The notes under the pieces were generated by a model that worked only from the letters and a program-made list of their open reading frames with translations, was not told the origin of the DNA and did not search any database. This document shows, piece after piece, positions 1 to 7,348 of a stretch of DNA of 64,000 bases. Position 1 is the stretch's first letter. Every line of letters begins with the position of its first letter. Source of the stretch: VXMO01 sp965219405 (GTDB taxonomy: Bacteria; Chloroflexota; Dehalococcoidia; UBA6926); assembly GCA_965219405.1 (NCBI GenBank), contig OZ244736.1:744001-808000 (forward strand). The letters run 5' to 3'. The translations under genes were made by a program, and so were the position numbers.

Positions 1-1261
1 CGGGTGCGTAACCAAGCTCGCGGAACAGCGTATTGCGTATCCAGCTGGTTATAAAGTATAGGTTCACGGCCATCCAATCGAAGACACCGTTGACTCGGTG
101 CGCCATTGAAAAGGTCAGCTCCTCCGGGAAGTCTCTCAGCGGCGGGATGAACATGGCGAGAACGACGAGGACAACCAACAGTCCAATGCCCACAATAGGA
201 AGCGAGTATTGGGAGGCCATCGTGCGGAGAGTCTGGCCGGCCGTCCCCTCGTTGGAGGGATCCACGTTTGAGGCGGGTGTCGAGGGTTTTGGACCGGACT
301 GTGAAAGAGCGTAACTGAACCTGTCCAGGATGATGGCCAGCAGCACTATGGCGATTCCGCTCTGAAGACCTTCTCCTGCGTCCACTTTTCTTAGCGAAAG
401 CCAGACGTCCTGGCCAAGGCCCTCCACTCCGACCAGTGCGGTTATGATCACCATCGCAACCGCCATCATGATGGTCTGGTTCACGCCCATCATGATTGAG
501 CCTTTTGCCAAAGGAATTTGTACCTGGAACAGCGTCTGGGATGTTGTTGATCCGTGAGATTGGGCGGTTTCGACAGCTGCTAGAGGAACCTGACGGATAC
601 CCAGGTTGGTAAGTCTGATAACGGGCGCAATGGAGTAAACCACCGTCAGGAAAACGCCTTGCGCGCCGCTCACTCCGAACAGAATGAGGGCTGGAATGAG
701 GTACACAAAGGCAGGCAGAACCTGCATGGTGTCCAGAATTGGGCGAACAACTGCTTCAAAGCGGTTGCTGTAGGCCGCGAATACGCCTATAGGCACTCCA
801 AGTCCGACGGCGATCATCACGGAAATACCCACGACACTCAGGGTGAGCATCGCGGAGTCCCAGAACCCGATGAGGCCAACGAACAGCACGGCCACGCCGG
901 AGAGCAGTCCCAGGCGTCTACCGCCGAGCCTCAGCCCGACAAACGAAACGCCTGCTACAACAAGAGGCCAGGGGAGCCAGAGCAAGAAAGCATCTATTCC
1001 GGCGACGCCCACGTCGATGATGTCGGAGAGCGGGTTGAAGAACCAGGCGAAGGTGTCGCCGAACCACTCGAAGGTCGTGTCGATTGGACCCTGAATAGGA
1101 AGTTCCCAGCTGCCCGGCCAGTCCCCATAGTCGGTGTTTGCGTGATTAGTCGCCAGTGAATAGGCCAGGAGATAGGAAAAGACAGCAATTGTCGCCCACA
1201 ACAGCCACCGGAATCGAGGCTCACGGAGAAACTGAAGCTGCAGAGTGTCCGTACGGATCAC
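1..1261 (-). CDS. proW: Glycine betaine/proline ABC transporter permease (ProW-like), 3' end outside window
   Basis: Membrane permease of an osmoprotectant importer. The reading frame is open from position 1261 to the window edge, giving about 420 residues. I place the start at GTG 1261-1259, which overlaps the proV stop as GTGA and implies translational coupling. After one N-terminal membrane segment (LLWATIAVFSYLLAYSLA) and a periplasmic stretch comes a binding-protein-dependent permease core with PILDTMQVLPAFVYLIPALI and, further on, QTIMMAVAMVIITALVG, typical of ProW/OpuAB. The chain continues past this domain with another membrane segment (SLPIVGIGLLVVLVVLAMFI) and a second amphipathic start (TFSMAHRVNGVFDWMAVNL). 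It therefore looks like the long tandem-permease form rather than the usual single-domain protein of about 350 residues. The rest of the second half is outside the window. Confidence 0.88.
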   Translation of the reverse strand, partial: MIRTDTLQLQFLREPRFRWLLWATIAVFSYLLAYSLATNHANTDYGDWPGSWELPIQGPIDTTFEWFGDTFAWFFNPLSDIIDVGVAGIDAFLLWLPWPLVVAGVSFVGLRLGGRRLGLLSGVAVLFVGLIGFWDSAMLTLSVVGISVMIAVGLGVPIGVFAAYSNRFEAVVRPILDTMQVLPAFVYLIPALILFGVSGAQGVFLTVVYSIAPVIRLTNLGIRQVPLAAVETAQSHGSTTSQTLFQVQIPLAKGSIMMGVNQTIMMAVAMVIITALVGVEGLGQDVWLSLRKVDAGEGLQSGIAIVLLAIILDRFSYALSQSGPKPSTPASNVDPSNEGTAGQTLRTMASQYSLPIVGIGLLVVLVVLAMFIPPLRDFPEELTFSMAHRVNGVFDWMAVNLYFITSWIRNTLFRELGYAP

Positions 1262-2577
1262 GCTACACCCTCGTCACTCACCAGAGCGGCCATAGCCTCT
1301 GCCCGCGTTATGGTGCCGATGCATCGGCCGTCGTCCAGGACGGCGATGGGGGCGTCGGTGTCGATGACGAGAGGAATGAGCCGCTCAAGCCGGGTATCTG
1401 CTTCCGCAACTGGACACGAATCTATCATTTGGGTTGCGACGCTGGCGTGCGCCGACGCGCCATTTCCTGGTACATCATCCAGGTGCACGGTTCCGATGAA
1501 GAGGCCTTCACCGTCGACGACCACCGCGCTTTCGCAATCCTGCATGGTCAGCGCGTGCATCAGGTGGTCCAGTGATTGGTCTGCCGTCACATAGACTGAG
1601 GGCTGGGTCATCACAGATCGCGCGGTAAGAACCTTTGAACGTGGCACGTCTCGCGTAAAGTCCCGCACGTAGTCGTCGATGGGGTTGGCGACCAACTCTT
1701 CAGGCGTACCCACCTGGACGAACTCCCCGTCCTTCATGATGGCAACCCGGTCTCCCAACTTGATGGCCTCCAGGAAATCATGCGTGATGAAGACCATCGT
1801 CTTCTTGACCAGTTCCTGCAGCCCGATCAGCTGATCCTGCATCTCCCGACGGATGAGGGGATCGAGAGCGCTGAACGGCTCGTCGAAAAGAAGGATCTCG
1901 GGGTCTACGGCTAGGGCACGTGCCAGCCCAATACGTTGCTGCATCCCGCCGCTCAGTTCATGCGGGTACCGCTCCTCCCATCCTGACAGGCCCACCAGCT
2001 CAATAACTTCCTCTGCCCGACTGCGCTGTGTGGCCTTATCGATGCCTTGAACCTGCAGACCGTAGACCACGTTGTCCATCACTCGCTTATGGGGGAAGTT
2101 CCCGAAGTGCTGGAACACCATGCCCATCTTGTGGCGCCGCACCTCGCGCAACTGCTGCGTGTTCATCGCGAGCAAGTCCTCACCGTCGATGCGGATATCG
2201 CCGCGGGTCGGTTCGATGAGTCTGCTCAAACAGCGGACGAGTGTAGACTTCCCGCTGCCGGAAAGACCCATGATGACGAACGTTTCCCCGTCGCGGACAT
2301 CAAAGGAGACGTCTCTAACGGCGACCACGCTCCCGGTTCCGGCCAGTATCTCTTCCCTGGACTGCCCGGGCTCAAGTGAGTCGGCAAGCTCCTCGGCTTG
2401 GTCTCCAAAGACCTTCCAAAGGTTCTGGCAGACAAGCCTCGTTTCGACCTCTAAGCCGGGTTGGTCGGCCGGTCGAGAAGGCTCGGCAGCATTGGAAGCT
2501 GCAGAATGGATATCGATATGGCACACCCCCCCACGGTGTTCGTCCACTCGGGTTGGAGCAGGGCCGACAGATAGCAT
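1258..2577 (-). CDS. proV: Glycine betaine/proline ABC transporter ATP-binding protein with CBS pair (ProV)
   Basis: ATPase subunit that powers osmolyte uptake with the adjacent permease; 439 aa. The sequence shows Walker A (GLSGSGKS), the ABC signature (LSGGMQQR) and Walker B (ILLFDEPFSALD). A linker then leads to two C-terminal CBS motifs (about residues 315-435; SVYVTADQSLDHLMHAL and APIAVLDDGRCIGTITRAEA). In this family the CBS pair senses ionic strength. The insert between the N-terminus and Walker A (DQAEELADSLEPGQSREEIL) is typical of ProV. The first 40 or so residues are unlike the family, so the true start may be downstream of 2577. Its stop overlaps the permease start by four bases. 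No substrate-binding proX lies within the window; it may follow proW beyond the edge. Confidence 0.95.
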   Translation of the reverse strand: MLSVGPAPTRVDEHRGGVCHIDIHSAASNAAEPSRPADQPGLEVETRLVCQNLWKVFGDQAEELADSLEPGQSREEILAGTGSVVAVRDVSFDVRDGETFVIMGLSGSGKSTLVRCLSRLIEPTRGDIRIDGEDLLAMNTQQLREVRRHKMGMVFQHFGNFPHKRVMDNVVYGLQVQGIDKATQRSRAEEVIELVGLSGWEERYPHELSGGMQQRIGLARALAVDPEILLFDEPFSALDPLIRREMQDQLIGLQELVKKTMVFITHDFLEAIKLGDRVAIMKDGEFVQVGTPEELVANPIDDYVRDFTRDVPRSKVLTARSVMTQPSVYVTADQSLDHLMHALTMQDCESAVVVDGEGLFIGTVHLDDVPGNGASAHASVATQMIDSCPVAEADTRLERLIPLVIDTDAPIAVLDDGRCIGTITRAEAMAALVSDEGVA

Positions 2578-2824
2578 GGGCTCCGGCGCGAACCCACCGC
2601 CTTTGCGATGCGGCGGTGAGATAGTGGCGCTTCGTTCAGCCCGCTCTCTGTATTGCTTGGTCGTGCCCCCCCTTGAGATTCGTCGCAGTGTACAGGAATC
2701 GGGGCAGTGAGTAAACTTTCAGTTAAAATTCCGGGATTTTCCGATGGCCGGAAGCGCAGATCTGTCCGATGCAGTCAGCGTCCAATGCGAATCGCCGGAT
2801 CGTTTCACGGCCACAAACAGAATC

Positions 2825-3448
2825 ATGAACTCTCGATTGAAACTGGGCAGCGACGGTGTGGAGATCCCCTCCACGCCGGTCAGCGTCTATGACGCGATCT
2901 TTCGCAGACGTCACGTGAAGGAATTCACAGCTGACGAAGTATCCCGGGAAAAATTGGAACGGCTCTTCTCCGCGGCTGTCTGGGCGCCCAACCACCGCCT
3001 CACGGAGCCAACACGGTTCTTCGCCGTCCGGAAAGATAGCCCCGTGAGGACGAAGATCGCCGAAATCGCCTGGCAGTCGGCATATGACGGTGTGACAAAC
3101 CCCAACACCGAACAGAAGCAACGCTCGGCGGACGATCTGCGAGACAGAGTGGTGACCGCTCCCGCCATGGTCTACATCTACAGCGTCAAGGGACTGGTCG
3201 AGGAGATCACCCGCGAAAACTACGCCGCATCCTGCATCGCCGTCCACAACATGGCCCTCGCCGCCGTCGCGGAAGGCCTCAGCCTCGGATGGAGCACGGG
3301 ACGCCTCACCAGGCTCCCCGGCCTGGCGGACATCCTTGGCGCTAACGAGGACTGGATGATGGTGGGTGTCGTGTTCATCGGCAAGGCCGCAGAAGAGCCC
3401 ACGACGCAGCGTACCCCGCACTCTGAACTCGTCACGTGGCTTGAGTGA
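2825..3448 (+). CDS. Nitroreductase-family flavoprotein
   Basis: Predicted FMN-dependent NAD(P)H oxidoreductase of the nitroreductase superfamily, 207 aa from ATG 2825. N-terminal VYDAIFRRRHVKEFTADEV is the family's FMN-phosphate-binding 'RRSVR.F' segment. It is followed by LERLFSAAVWAPNHRLTEPTRFF, matching the 'A.WAPS..N.QPW.F' motif, and near the C-terminus by ALAAVAEGLSLGWSTG. An upstream in-frame ATG at 2744 adds 27 residues without family character, so I prefer 2825, although its Shine-Dalgarno is weak. It stands alone between the divergent proV and a DUF1801 gene. The physiological substrate cannot be read from sequence. Confidence 0.85.
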   Translation: MNSRLKLGSDGVEIPSTPVSVYDAIFRRRHVKEFTADEVSREKLERLFSAAVWAPNHRLTEPTRFFAVRKDSPVRTKIAEIAWQSAYDGVTNPNTEQKQRSADDLRDRVVTAPAMVYIYSVKGLVEEITRENYAASCIAVHNMALAAVAEGLSLGWSTGRLTRLPGLADILGANEDWMMVGVVFIGKAAEEPTTQRTPHSELVTWLE

Positions 3449-3530
3449 CAAATCCCGATTCCACCGCGTTGACTTTCCTCTCTGTCGCTGGCAAGTTCGA
3501 TTCTGAGATTTTTGACCCGGAGTGAACGCA

Positions 3531-4010
3531 ATGGTCGATAAGCCGACAAGGCCGTCTCCCAGGCCAACAAGGCCTGTGAAGGAGTCCGCCTTGAAGCCTG
3601 CCGCCAACGGAATTGTCTACCTCTCTGGCGGCAACCCGCAGATAGCCAAGGGCGACGGCGATGGCCCCGTGCAGGCCTACATCGATGCCATGCCGGAATG
3701 GAAGAGCGACGTTGGCCGACGCCTTGATGAACTCATCGTCCGCACCGTGCCTAATGTCCGCAAGGCCGTCCGATGGAACTCCCCCTTCTACGGCACGGAA
3801 GAGTGCGGCTGGTTCGTCAGCTACCACGTCTTTGCCAAATACATCAGGCTGACGTTCCTGAACGGCGCAGCGCTCGACCCCATGCCACCCGCCGGCGGCA
3901 AAGACCCCAACGCCCGCTGGATCAACCTCGACGCGAACAATTTCGACGAACCCCAACTAACACACTGGATCCAACAATCCGCCCACCTCCCCGCCTGGAA
4001 AGGCTTTTAA
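3531..4010 (+). CDS. DUF1801 (YdhG-like) domain protein
   Basis: Small soluble protein of 159 aa. After a low-complexity basic N-terminus (KPTRPSPRPTRP) comes the DUF1801 fold: VQAYIDAMPEWKSDVGRRLDELI, then VPNVRKAVRWNSPFYG and CGWFVSYHVFAKYIRLTFLNGA. The 'W..P.Y' and 'F....K.Y..L.F..G' elements are the hallmarks of the family. ATG 3531 is preceded by GGAG (3519-3522) at good spacing; an in-frame GTG at 3522 overlaps that Shine-Dalgarno and is unlikely. Biochemical function of the family is unknown. It lies 82 bp after the nitroreductase gene on the same strand and may be co-transcribed. Confidence 0.82.
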   Translation: MVDKPTRPSPRPTRPVKESALKPAANGIVYLSGGNPQIAKGDGDGPVQAYIDAMPEWKSDVGRRLDELIVRTVPNVRKAVRWNSPFYGTEECGWFVSYHVFAKYIRLTFLNGAALDPMPPAGGKDPNARWINLDANNFDEPQLTHWIQQSAHLPAWKGF

Positions 4011-4022
4011 GCGACCACCCCC

Positions 4023-4107
4023 GTTCACCCTGAGCCCGTCGAAGGGTGAACCCCGCACCCCAAACGTCATTCCGACCCCACACGTCATTCCCGCGAAAGC
4101 GGGAATC
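4023..4107. repeat. Two short palindromic repeats (TGAGC/TCGAAGG type and CCCGC-GAAA-GCGGG type)
   Basis: 4023-4051 is an inverted repeat whose arms GTTCACCCT and AGGGTGAAC surround a TGAGCCCGTCG core. 4084-4107 is the hairpin ATTCCCGCGAAAGCGGGAAT. Both families recur dozens of times in this window, mostly between genes and beside accessory genes. The second resembles the dRS3-like short palindromes of other bacteria. Confidence 0.85.
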
Positions 4108-4200
4108 TAGAGCGCCTTGTGAGGCCGACCCAGTAACGCTTTCTGCTATCCTCGGGTGAGTTGGCCAGTCGACCCACTTTCAAACGTGACTGGAGCAGAC

Positions 4201-5136
4201 ATGGCAATAAACCTCGTTGTCGCAATTACGGATTACGATTGGTTTACGACGCTCAGGGGCACCCCTGATCTGAGCGAAGTCAATTTCTGGTCGCCGGGAG
4301 GCGTAAACTTTCGTGCTTTAAAGCCCGGTGAGCTGTTTCTGTTCAAACTAAAGGCAAAGCATGGCGACAAGATTGTGGGTGGTGGCATCTTCGCACATCA
4401 TACTTTCCTGCCCCTATCTGTCATGTGGGATAGATTTGGGATCGCCAATGGCGCTAACTCGCCCGGGGAACTGCGCAAGAGACTTTCTGGACTTCGGAGC
4501 GTAGCCCCAAGCAGCCAAGAAGACTTTGCAGTCGGGTGCCGAATTCTAACTCAGCCCTTCTTTTTTGATCAAAGCGACTGGATAGATAGACCTCAGAGCT
4601 TCACGAAGAATCTTCAAACCTTTAAGAAATACAACACCGCTGATGTTGAGGGGCGCGATCTCTGGGAACAAGTCCAAGGGCGTTTGAGCCGGCAGTCAGC
4701 CCGCGAAAGCGGCGTGCTCGTGGCTGAGGCGTCTGCTAGGTACGGGGAGCCACAGCTTATCACGCCGCGCTTGGGGCAGGGCGCTTTTCGTACCATCGTC
4801 ACCGATGTCTATGAACGCCGGTGCGCGGTAACGCGCGAACGCACCCTCCCCGCGCTGGATGCCGCCCATATCCGCCGGTACAGTGAAGGCGGCGAACACG
4901 CTACGACAAACGGCCTCTTGCTGCGGAAAGATATCCACAGCCTGTTCGATCTGGGTTACGTGACGGTGACGCCCTCACACCACTTTGCGGTTAGCCCCCG
5001 AATAAGAGAGGAATTTGAGAACGGCCACGAATACTACGATTACAACGACAGCAAAATCCTGGTGCCCCGTCAGCCGGAACACCGCCCGGACCCCGATGCC
5101 TTGATGTGGCACAACGAGAATATGTTCAAGAAGTGA
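4201..5136 (+). CDS. HNH endonuclease (HNH_2 type) with N-terminal recognition-like domain
   Basis: Predicted DNA endonuclease, 311 aa from ATG 4201; GGAG at 4191-4194 sets the start and an upstream in-frame GTG at 4156 is rejected. The C-terminal HNH core reads CAVTRERTLPALDAAHIRRY, followed by TTNGLLLRKDIHSLFDLGYVTV: conserved AAHI, the Asn of TNGLLL and the His of DIHSLFD. This layout fits HNH_2 (PF13391). The N-terminal 200 residues (DYDWFTTLR, NFWSPGG, FLFKLK) resemble the extra domain often found with such HNH modules and may recognise DNA, but I cannot name it. Base composition looks more AT-rich than neighbouring genes and palindromic repeats lie just upstream, suggesting acquisition. 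A restriction or defence role is likely but inferred. Confidence 0.85.
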   Translation: MAINLVVAITDYDWFTTLRGTPDLSEVNFWSPGGVNFRALKPGELFLFKLKAKHGDKIVGGGIFAHHTFLPLSVMWDRFGIANGANSPGELRKRLSGLRSVAPSSQEDFAVGCRILTQPFFFDQSDWIDRPQSFTKNLQTFKKYNTADVEGRDLWEQVQGRLSRQSARESGVLVAEASARYGEPQLITPRLGQGAFRTIVTDVYERRCAVTRERTLPALDAAHIRRYSEGGEHATTNGLLLRKDIHSLFDLGYVTVTPSHHFAVSPRIREEFENGHEYYDYNDSKILVPRQPEHRPDPDALMWHNENMFKK

Positions 5137-5142
5137 CCCCCC

Positions 5143-5865
5143 TCACACCCTCTCCACCTGCCGCCCCTCCACCCCCAGCACCACGTCCAACACCTCCAGA
5201 ATCACCAGTGTCGGCACCCGGTCTCCGATGTCCACCCCGACATATCCCCACACCACCCCGCCGTCCGGTTGAATGATGAACGTCGCAGGCGCGGCCACTC
5301 CGTCCCCCAGCAAATTGAACACGCCGTAGCTCTTCGACACCTCCTCGCTCGTGTCCGCCAGGATGGGGAACTCCGCCCCCGCCATCACCTCCATCCGCTC
5401 AGCGTCGATCAATAGATCCGTGCTGATCGCCGCGAGTCCGACGTTGCGGCTCTCAAACTCGTCGTAGAAACTCTGCAACTCGACCAGTTGCTGCTGGCAG
5501 ATGCCTCAAAGGTAACTGCGATAGAAGACCAGCACGAGCGCATCACGACCCCCCAGCAAGCCATCCAAGGAGTAAGTCTCGCCCGTTCCAGTCGACAGTG
5601 AGAAATCAGGCGCCTGCGGCGCCTGCGGCACAGGAGTCTCAGTCGGAACCGCGGTGGGTGACGGAGTTGGTGTTGGCGTAGCCATAGCAGTTGCCGTGGG
5701 CGCTGAGGTGGGCATCGGAGTCGCGGTCGCCGAATCCCCTCCACAGCCCGTGACGATGACGGCAATCGCCGCCAGCATGGCAATGATCAGGATAGATGGA
5801 CTTCTCAAGAATGGTATCCCCACGCTCCAATTGTACGGGCCGCTCGTTTCCGGGTTGGCAATCAA
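5143..5865 (-). CDS. Selenocysteine-containing AhpC/TSA (thioredoxin-fold) lipoprotein, UxxC motif, in-frame TGA
   Basis: Predicted extracytoplasmic thiol/selenol oxidoreductase of 240 aa. Two frames usually called separately (5506-5865 and 5143-5478) are one continuous frame interrupted only by TGA at 5508-5506. Residues 24-41 form a lipoprotein signal (AMLAAIAVIVTGC, Cys41 lipidated). A Thr/Pro linker follows, then the redoxin domain: PDFSLSTGTGETYSL, LVLVFYRSYL, Sec120, GIC (Cys123), QQQLVELQSFYDEFE, and FPILADTSEEVSKSYGVF. Homologues of the peroxiredoxin-like family carry 'FYRG.WCPxC' here, so the TGA falls exactly on the first catalytic Cys, giving U-x-x-C. A SECIS-like hairpin follows at the expected distance and tRNA-Sec lies at 61.3 kb. 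The alternative, a nonsense mutation, would have to hit exactly the catalytic codon. Confidence 0.85.
5475..5508 (-). promoter_or_regulatory. Bacterial SECIS-like element directing Sec insertion at the UGA codon
   Basis: Directly after the UGA (5508-5506) the mRNA can fold GCAACU (5491-5486), loop GGUCG (5485-5481), AGUUGC (5480-5475): six pairs with a five-base apical loop starting 21 nt after the UGA. Bacterial SECIS hairpins lie within the coding region shortly after UGA and SelB contacts a G at the loop start. The E. coli fdhF loop also begins GGUC, 19 nt after its UGA. The match in loop sequence and spacing is close; function is inferred. Confidence 0.75.
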
Positions 5866-5941
5866 CGACCCGGCACACCCTCAAAACGCGCAGAGCGCGC
5901 CAAATGACGCGCCCCGTGAGAGTCGGTGTTGGACGAAAGCC

Positions 5942-6316
5942 CTACGCAGCCGCCTTCTCCGCCGCCAGCGCCTCTTTCGCCGCCTCCGCTATCCGCGCAA
6001 ACGCCTGCGGGTCCCGCACGGCCAGATCGGCCAGCATCTTGCGATCAACCGCCACGTTCGCCAGCTTGAGGCCGTGGATCAGGTTGCCGTACGTGATGTC
6101 GTTCATGCGCGCCGCGGCGTTGATCCGCGTGATCCACAATCGGCGAAAGTCGCCTTTTCGCTCCCGCCGGTGCTCATAGGCGTACTGCCAGGAATGCAGC
6201 AGGGACTCCTGCGCCCGGCGAAACAGCTTGTGCCGGGAGCCCCACTGCCCCTTCATCAGCTGGATGACTTCCTTGTGGCGGCGGCGCGTTCGAGGCCCGC
6301 CCTTGATTCGGGTCAT
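5942..6316 (-). CDS. rplT: 50S ribosomal protein L20
   Basis: Large-subunit assembly protein, 124 aa, close to the usual length of about 117. Recognised from MTRIKGGPRTRRRHKEVI, GQWGSRHKLFRRAQESLLHS, YAYEHRRERKGDFRRLWITR and INAAARMNDITYGNLIHGLK, which follow the L20 consensus throughout. A short Ala/Glu-rich tail extends the C-terminus. It is the last gene of infC-rpmI-rplT, 43 bp after rpmI. In other bacteria this operon is autoregulated by L20 binding to the leader; no such site was identified here. Confidence 0.98.
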   Translation of the reverse strand: MTRIKGGPRTRRRHKEVIQLMKGQWGSRHKLFRRAQESLLHSWQYAYEHRRERKGDFRRLWITRINAAARMNDITYGNLIHGLKLANVAVDRKMLADLAVRDPQAFARIAEAAKEALAAEKAAA

Positions 6317-6359
6317 GTCAGTGATCCTCTCTGCAGATACTGGAAATGACGGACGCGGC

Positions 6360-6566
6360 TTAAGGCCCGTACGGCAGCAGTCGCTGCACGCGACGCCTGT
6401 CCGCCGGGCTCAGGGGATGCTCATCGCCGTACAGCCGCTTAACGTCCTTGGGCTTGCGGCGGCGCAGGTGACTCTGATGCCCCTTGCGCTTCGTGAGCTT
6501 CCCGGAGCCGGTCATGCCGATCCGTTTCTGTGTGCCCTTGTGGGTCTTGAGCTTGTATTTTGCCAT
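6360..6566 (-). CDS. rpmI: 50S ribosomal protein L35
   Basis: Small basic large-subunit protein of 68 aa, normal size. The family pattern is plain: MAKYKLKTHKGTQKRIGMTG, GKLTKRKGHQSHLRRRKPKD and PLSPADRRRVQRLLPYG. It lies between infC and rplT on the same strand, the classic gene order, 37 bp after the infC stop. Confidence 0.97.
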   Translation of the reverse strand: MAKYKLKTHKGTQKRIGMTGSGKLTKRKGHQSHLRRRKPKDVKRLYGDEHPLSPADRRRVQRLLPYGP

Positions 6567-6603
6567 GACGATACGTGTCCCCGCGCTTGCCGCCTATCTA
6601 ATT

Positions 6604-7239
6604 CTACGCCTGATCGGTTGAAGCCGCGACGACAGGTGTCTCTTCAGCCTGCTCGTCCGGAACTGCAGCCTGCTCATCCAGGGCAGCCTCCAATGGGGCC
6701 TCAACCTGCTTCGCCGGCGCGGCATGCTTGCGCTTCAGTGGGGCCAGGATCATGCTCATGCCCCGTCCCTCCAGCTGTGGCGCAATATCGATGCCCGCTA
6801 TGTCTTCCACCTCTTCCGATACCTTCTTAAGCAGATTGATTGCCAATTCGGGATGCGTCGCCTCGCGACCGCGGAAAATGACTGAAACCTTGACCTTGTC
6901 CCCTCCGTCAATCAGCTTCCGTACGGTGCGCGTCTTGAAGTCGATATCGTGCTGTCCGATCTTCGGACGCAGCCGAACCTCTCCAAGTTCCTGTGTGTGC
7001 TGCCCCTTCTTGAGCTCGCGCTCCTTCTTGGACTGCTCGTAGCGATAGCGGCCGTAATCCAACACGCGGCAAACAGGGGGCTGGGCACCCGGGGCAACCT
7101 CAACCAGATCAAGGCCCCGATCCTGCGCCAACCGAATGGCGTCTGATGTCTGCATCACTCCAACCCGCTCACCGTCGTCGGCTACCACAAGCACTTCCGG
7201 CACGGTGATTCGTTGGTTGACGCGATAATCTCTCGGTAT
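6604..7239 (-). CDS. infC: Translation initiation factor IF-3, apparent AUA start
   Basis: IF-3 binds the 30S subunit and checks initiator tRNA and start-codon pairing. From the first ordinary start, GTG 7203, the protein lacks the conserved N-terminal motif. The same frame upstream encodes DYRVNQRITVPEV, which matches the family's 'RVNE.IR.PEV', and opens at ATA 7239-7237 preceded by AGGGAG (7250-7245) with five bases between. This gives 211 aa. Body motifs are intact: GLDLVEVAPGAQPPVCRVLDYGRYRYEQSK, the linker, and VKVSVIFRGREATHPELAINLLKK, EDIAGIDIAPQLEGRGMSMILAP (motifs quoted in parts of the two domains). A C-terminal Ala/Glu-rich tail is extra. Non-AUG starts on infC are known (AUU in E. 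coli) and let IF-3 limit its own synthesis. Confidence 0.93.
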   Translation of the reverse strand: MPRDYRVNQRITVPEVLVVADDGERVGVMQTSDAIRLAQDRGLDLVEVAPGAQPPVCRVLDYGRYRYEQSKKERELKKGQHTQELGEVRLRPKIGQHDIDFKTRTVRKLIDGGDKVKVSVIFRGREATHPELAINLLKKVSEEVEDIAGIDIAPQLEGRGMSMILAPLKRKHAAPAKQVEAPLEAALDEQAAVPDEQAEETPVVAASTDQA

Positions 7240-7244
7240 GTCTG

Positions 7245-7250
7245 CTCCCT
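7245..7250 (-). promoter_or_regulatory. Shine-Dalgarno of infC that fixes the AUA start
   Basis: AGGGAG on the minus strand lies five bases upstream of ATA 7239-7237. No ATG, GTG or TTG is available at this spacing in the IF-3 frame, so the site supports initiation at the rare codon. Confidence 0.65.
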
Positions 7251-7348
7251 CTCTGCCTATGTTTCAGTCGTATAGCTCAAGCACGGACTATACAATCCGC
7301 CCGTTTACCCCGTCAAGAACAGTAATGATGCATCGCATGGCCTCCGGC

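Noticed and set aside
659..1159. Plus-strand frames over proW and other frames antisense to strong genes
   Set aside because: They are shadows of high-GC coding sequence on the opposite strand, with no domain character or ribosome-binding sites.
5143..5865. Frameshift or nonsense pseudogene explanation for the split redoxin gene
   Set aside because: No frameshift is needed: both parts are in the same frame and only TGA separates them, exactly at the catalytic Cys codon, with a SECIS-like hairpin and a tRNA-Sec in the window.
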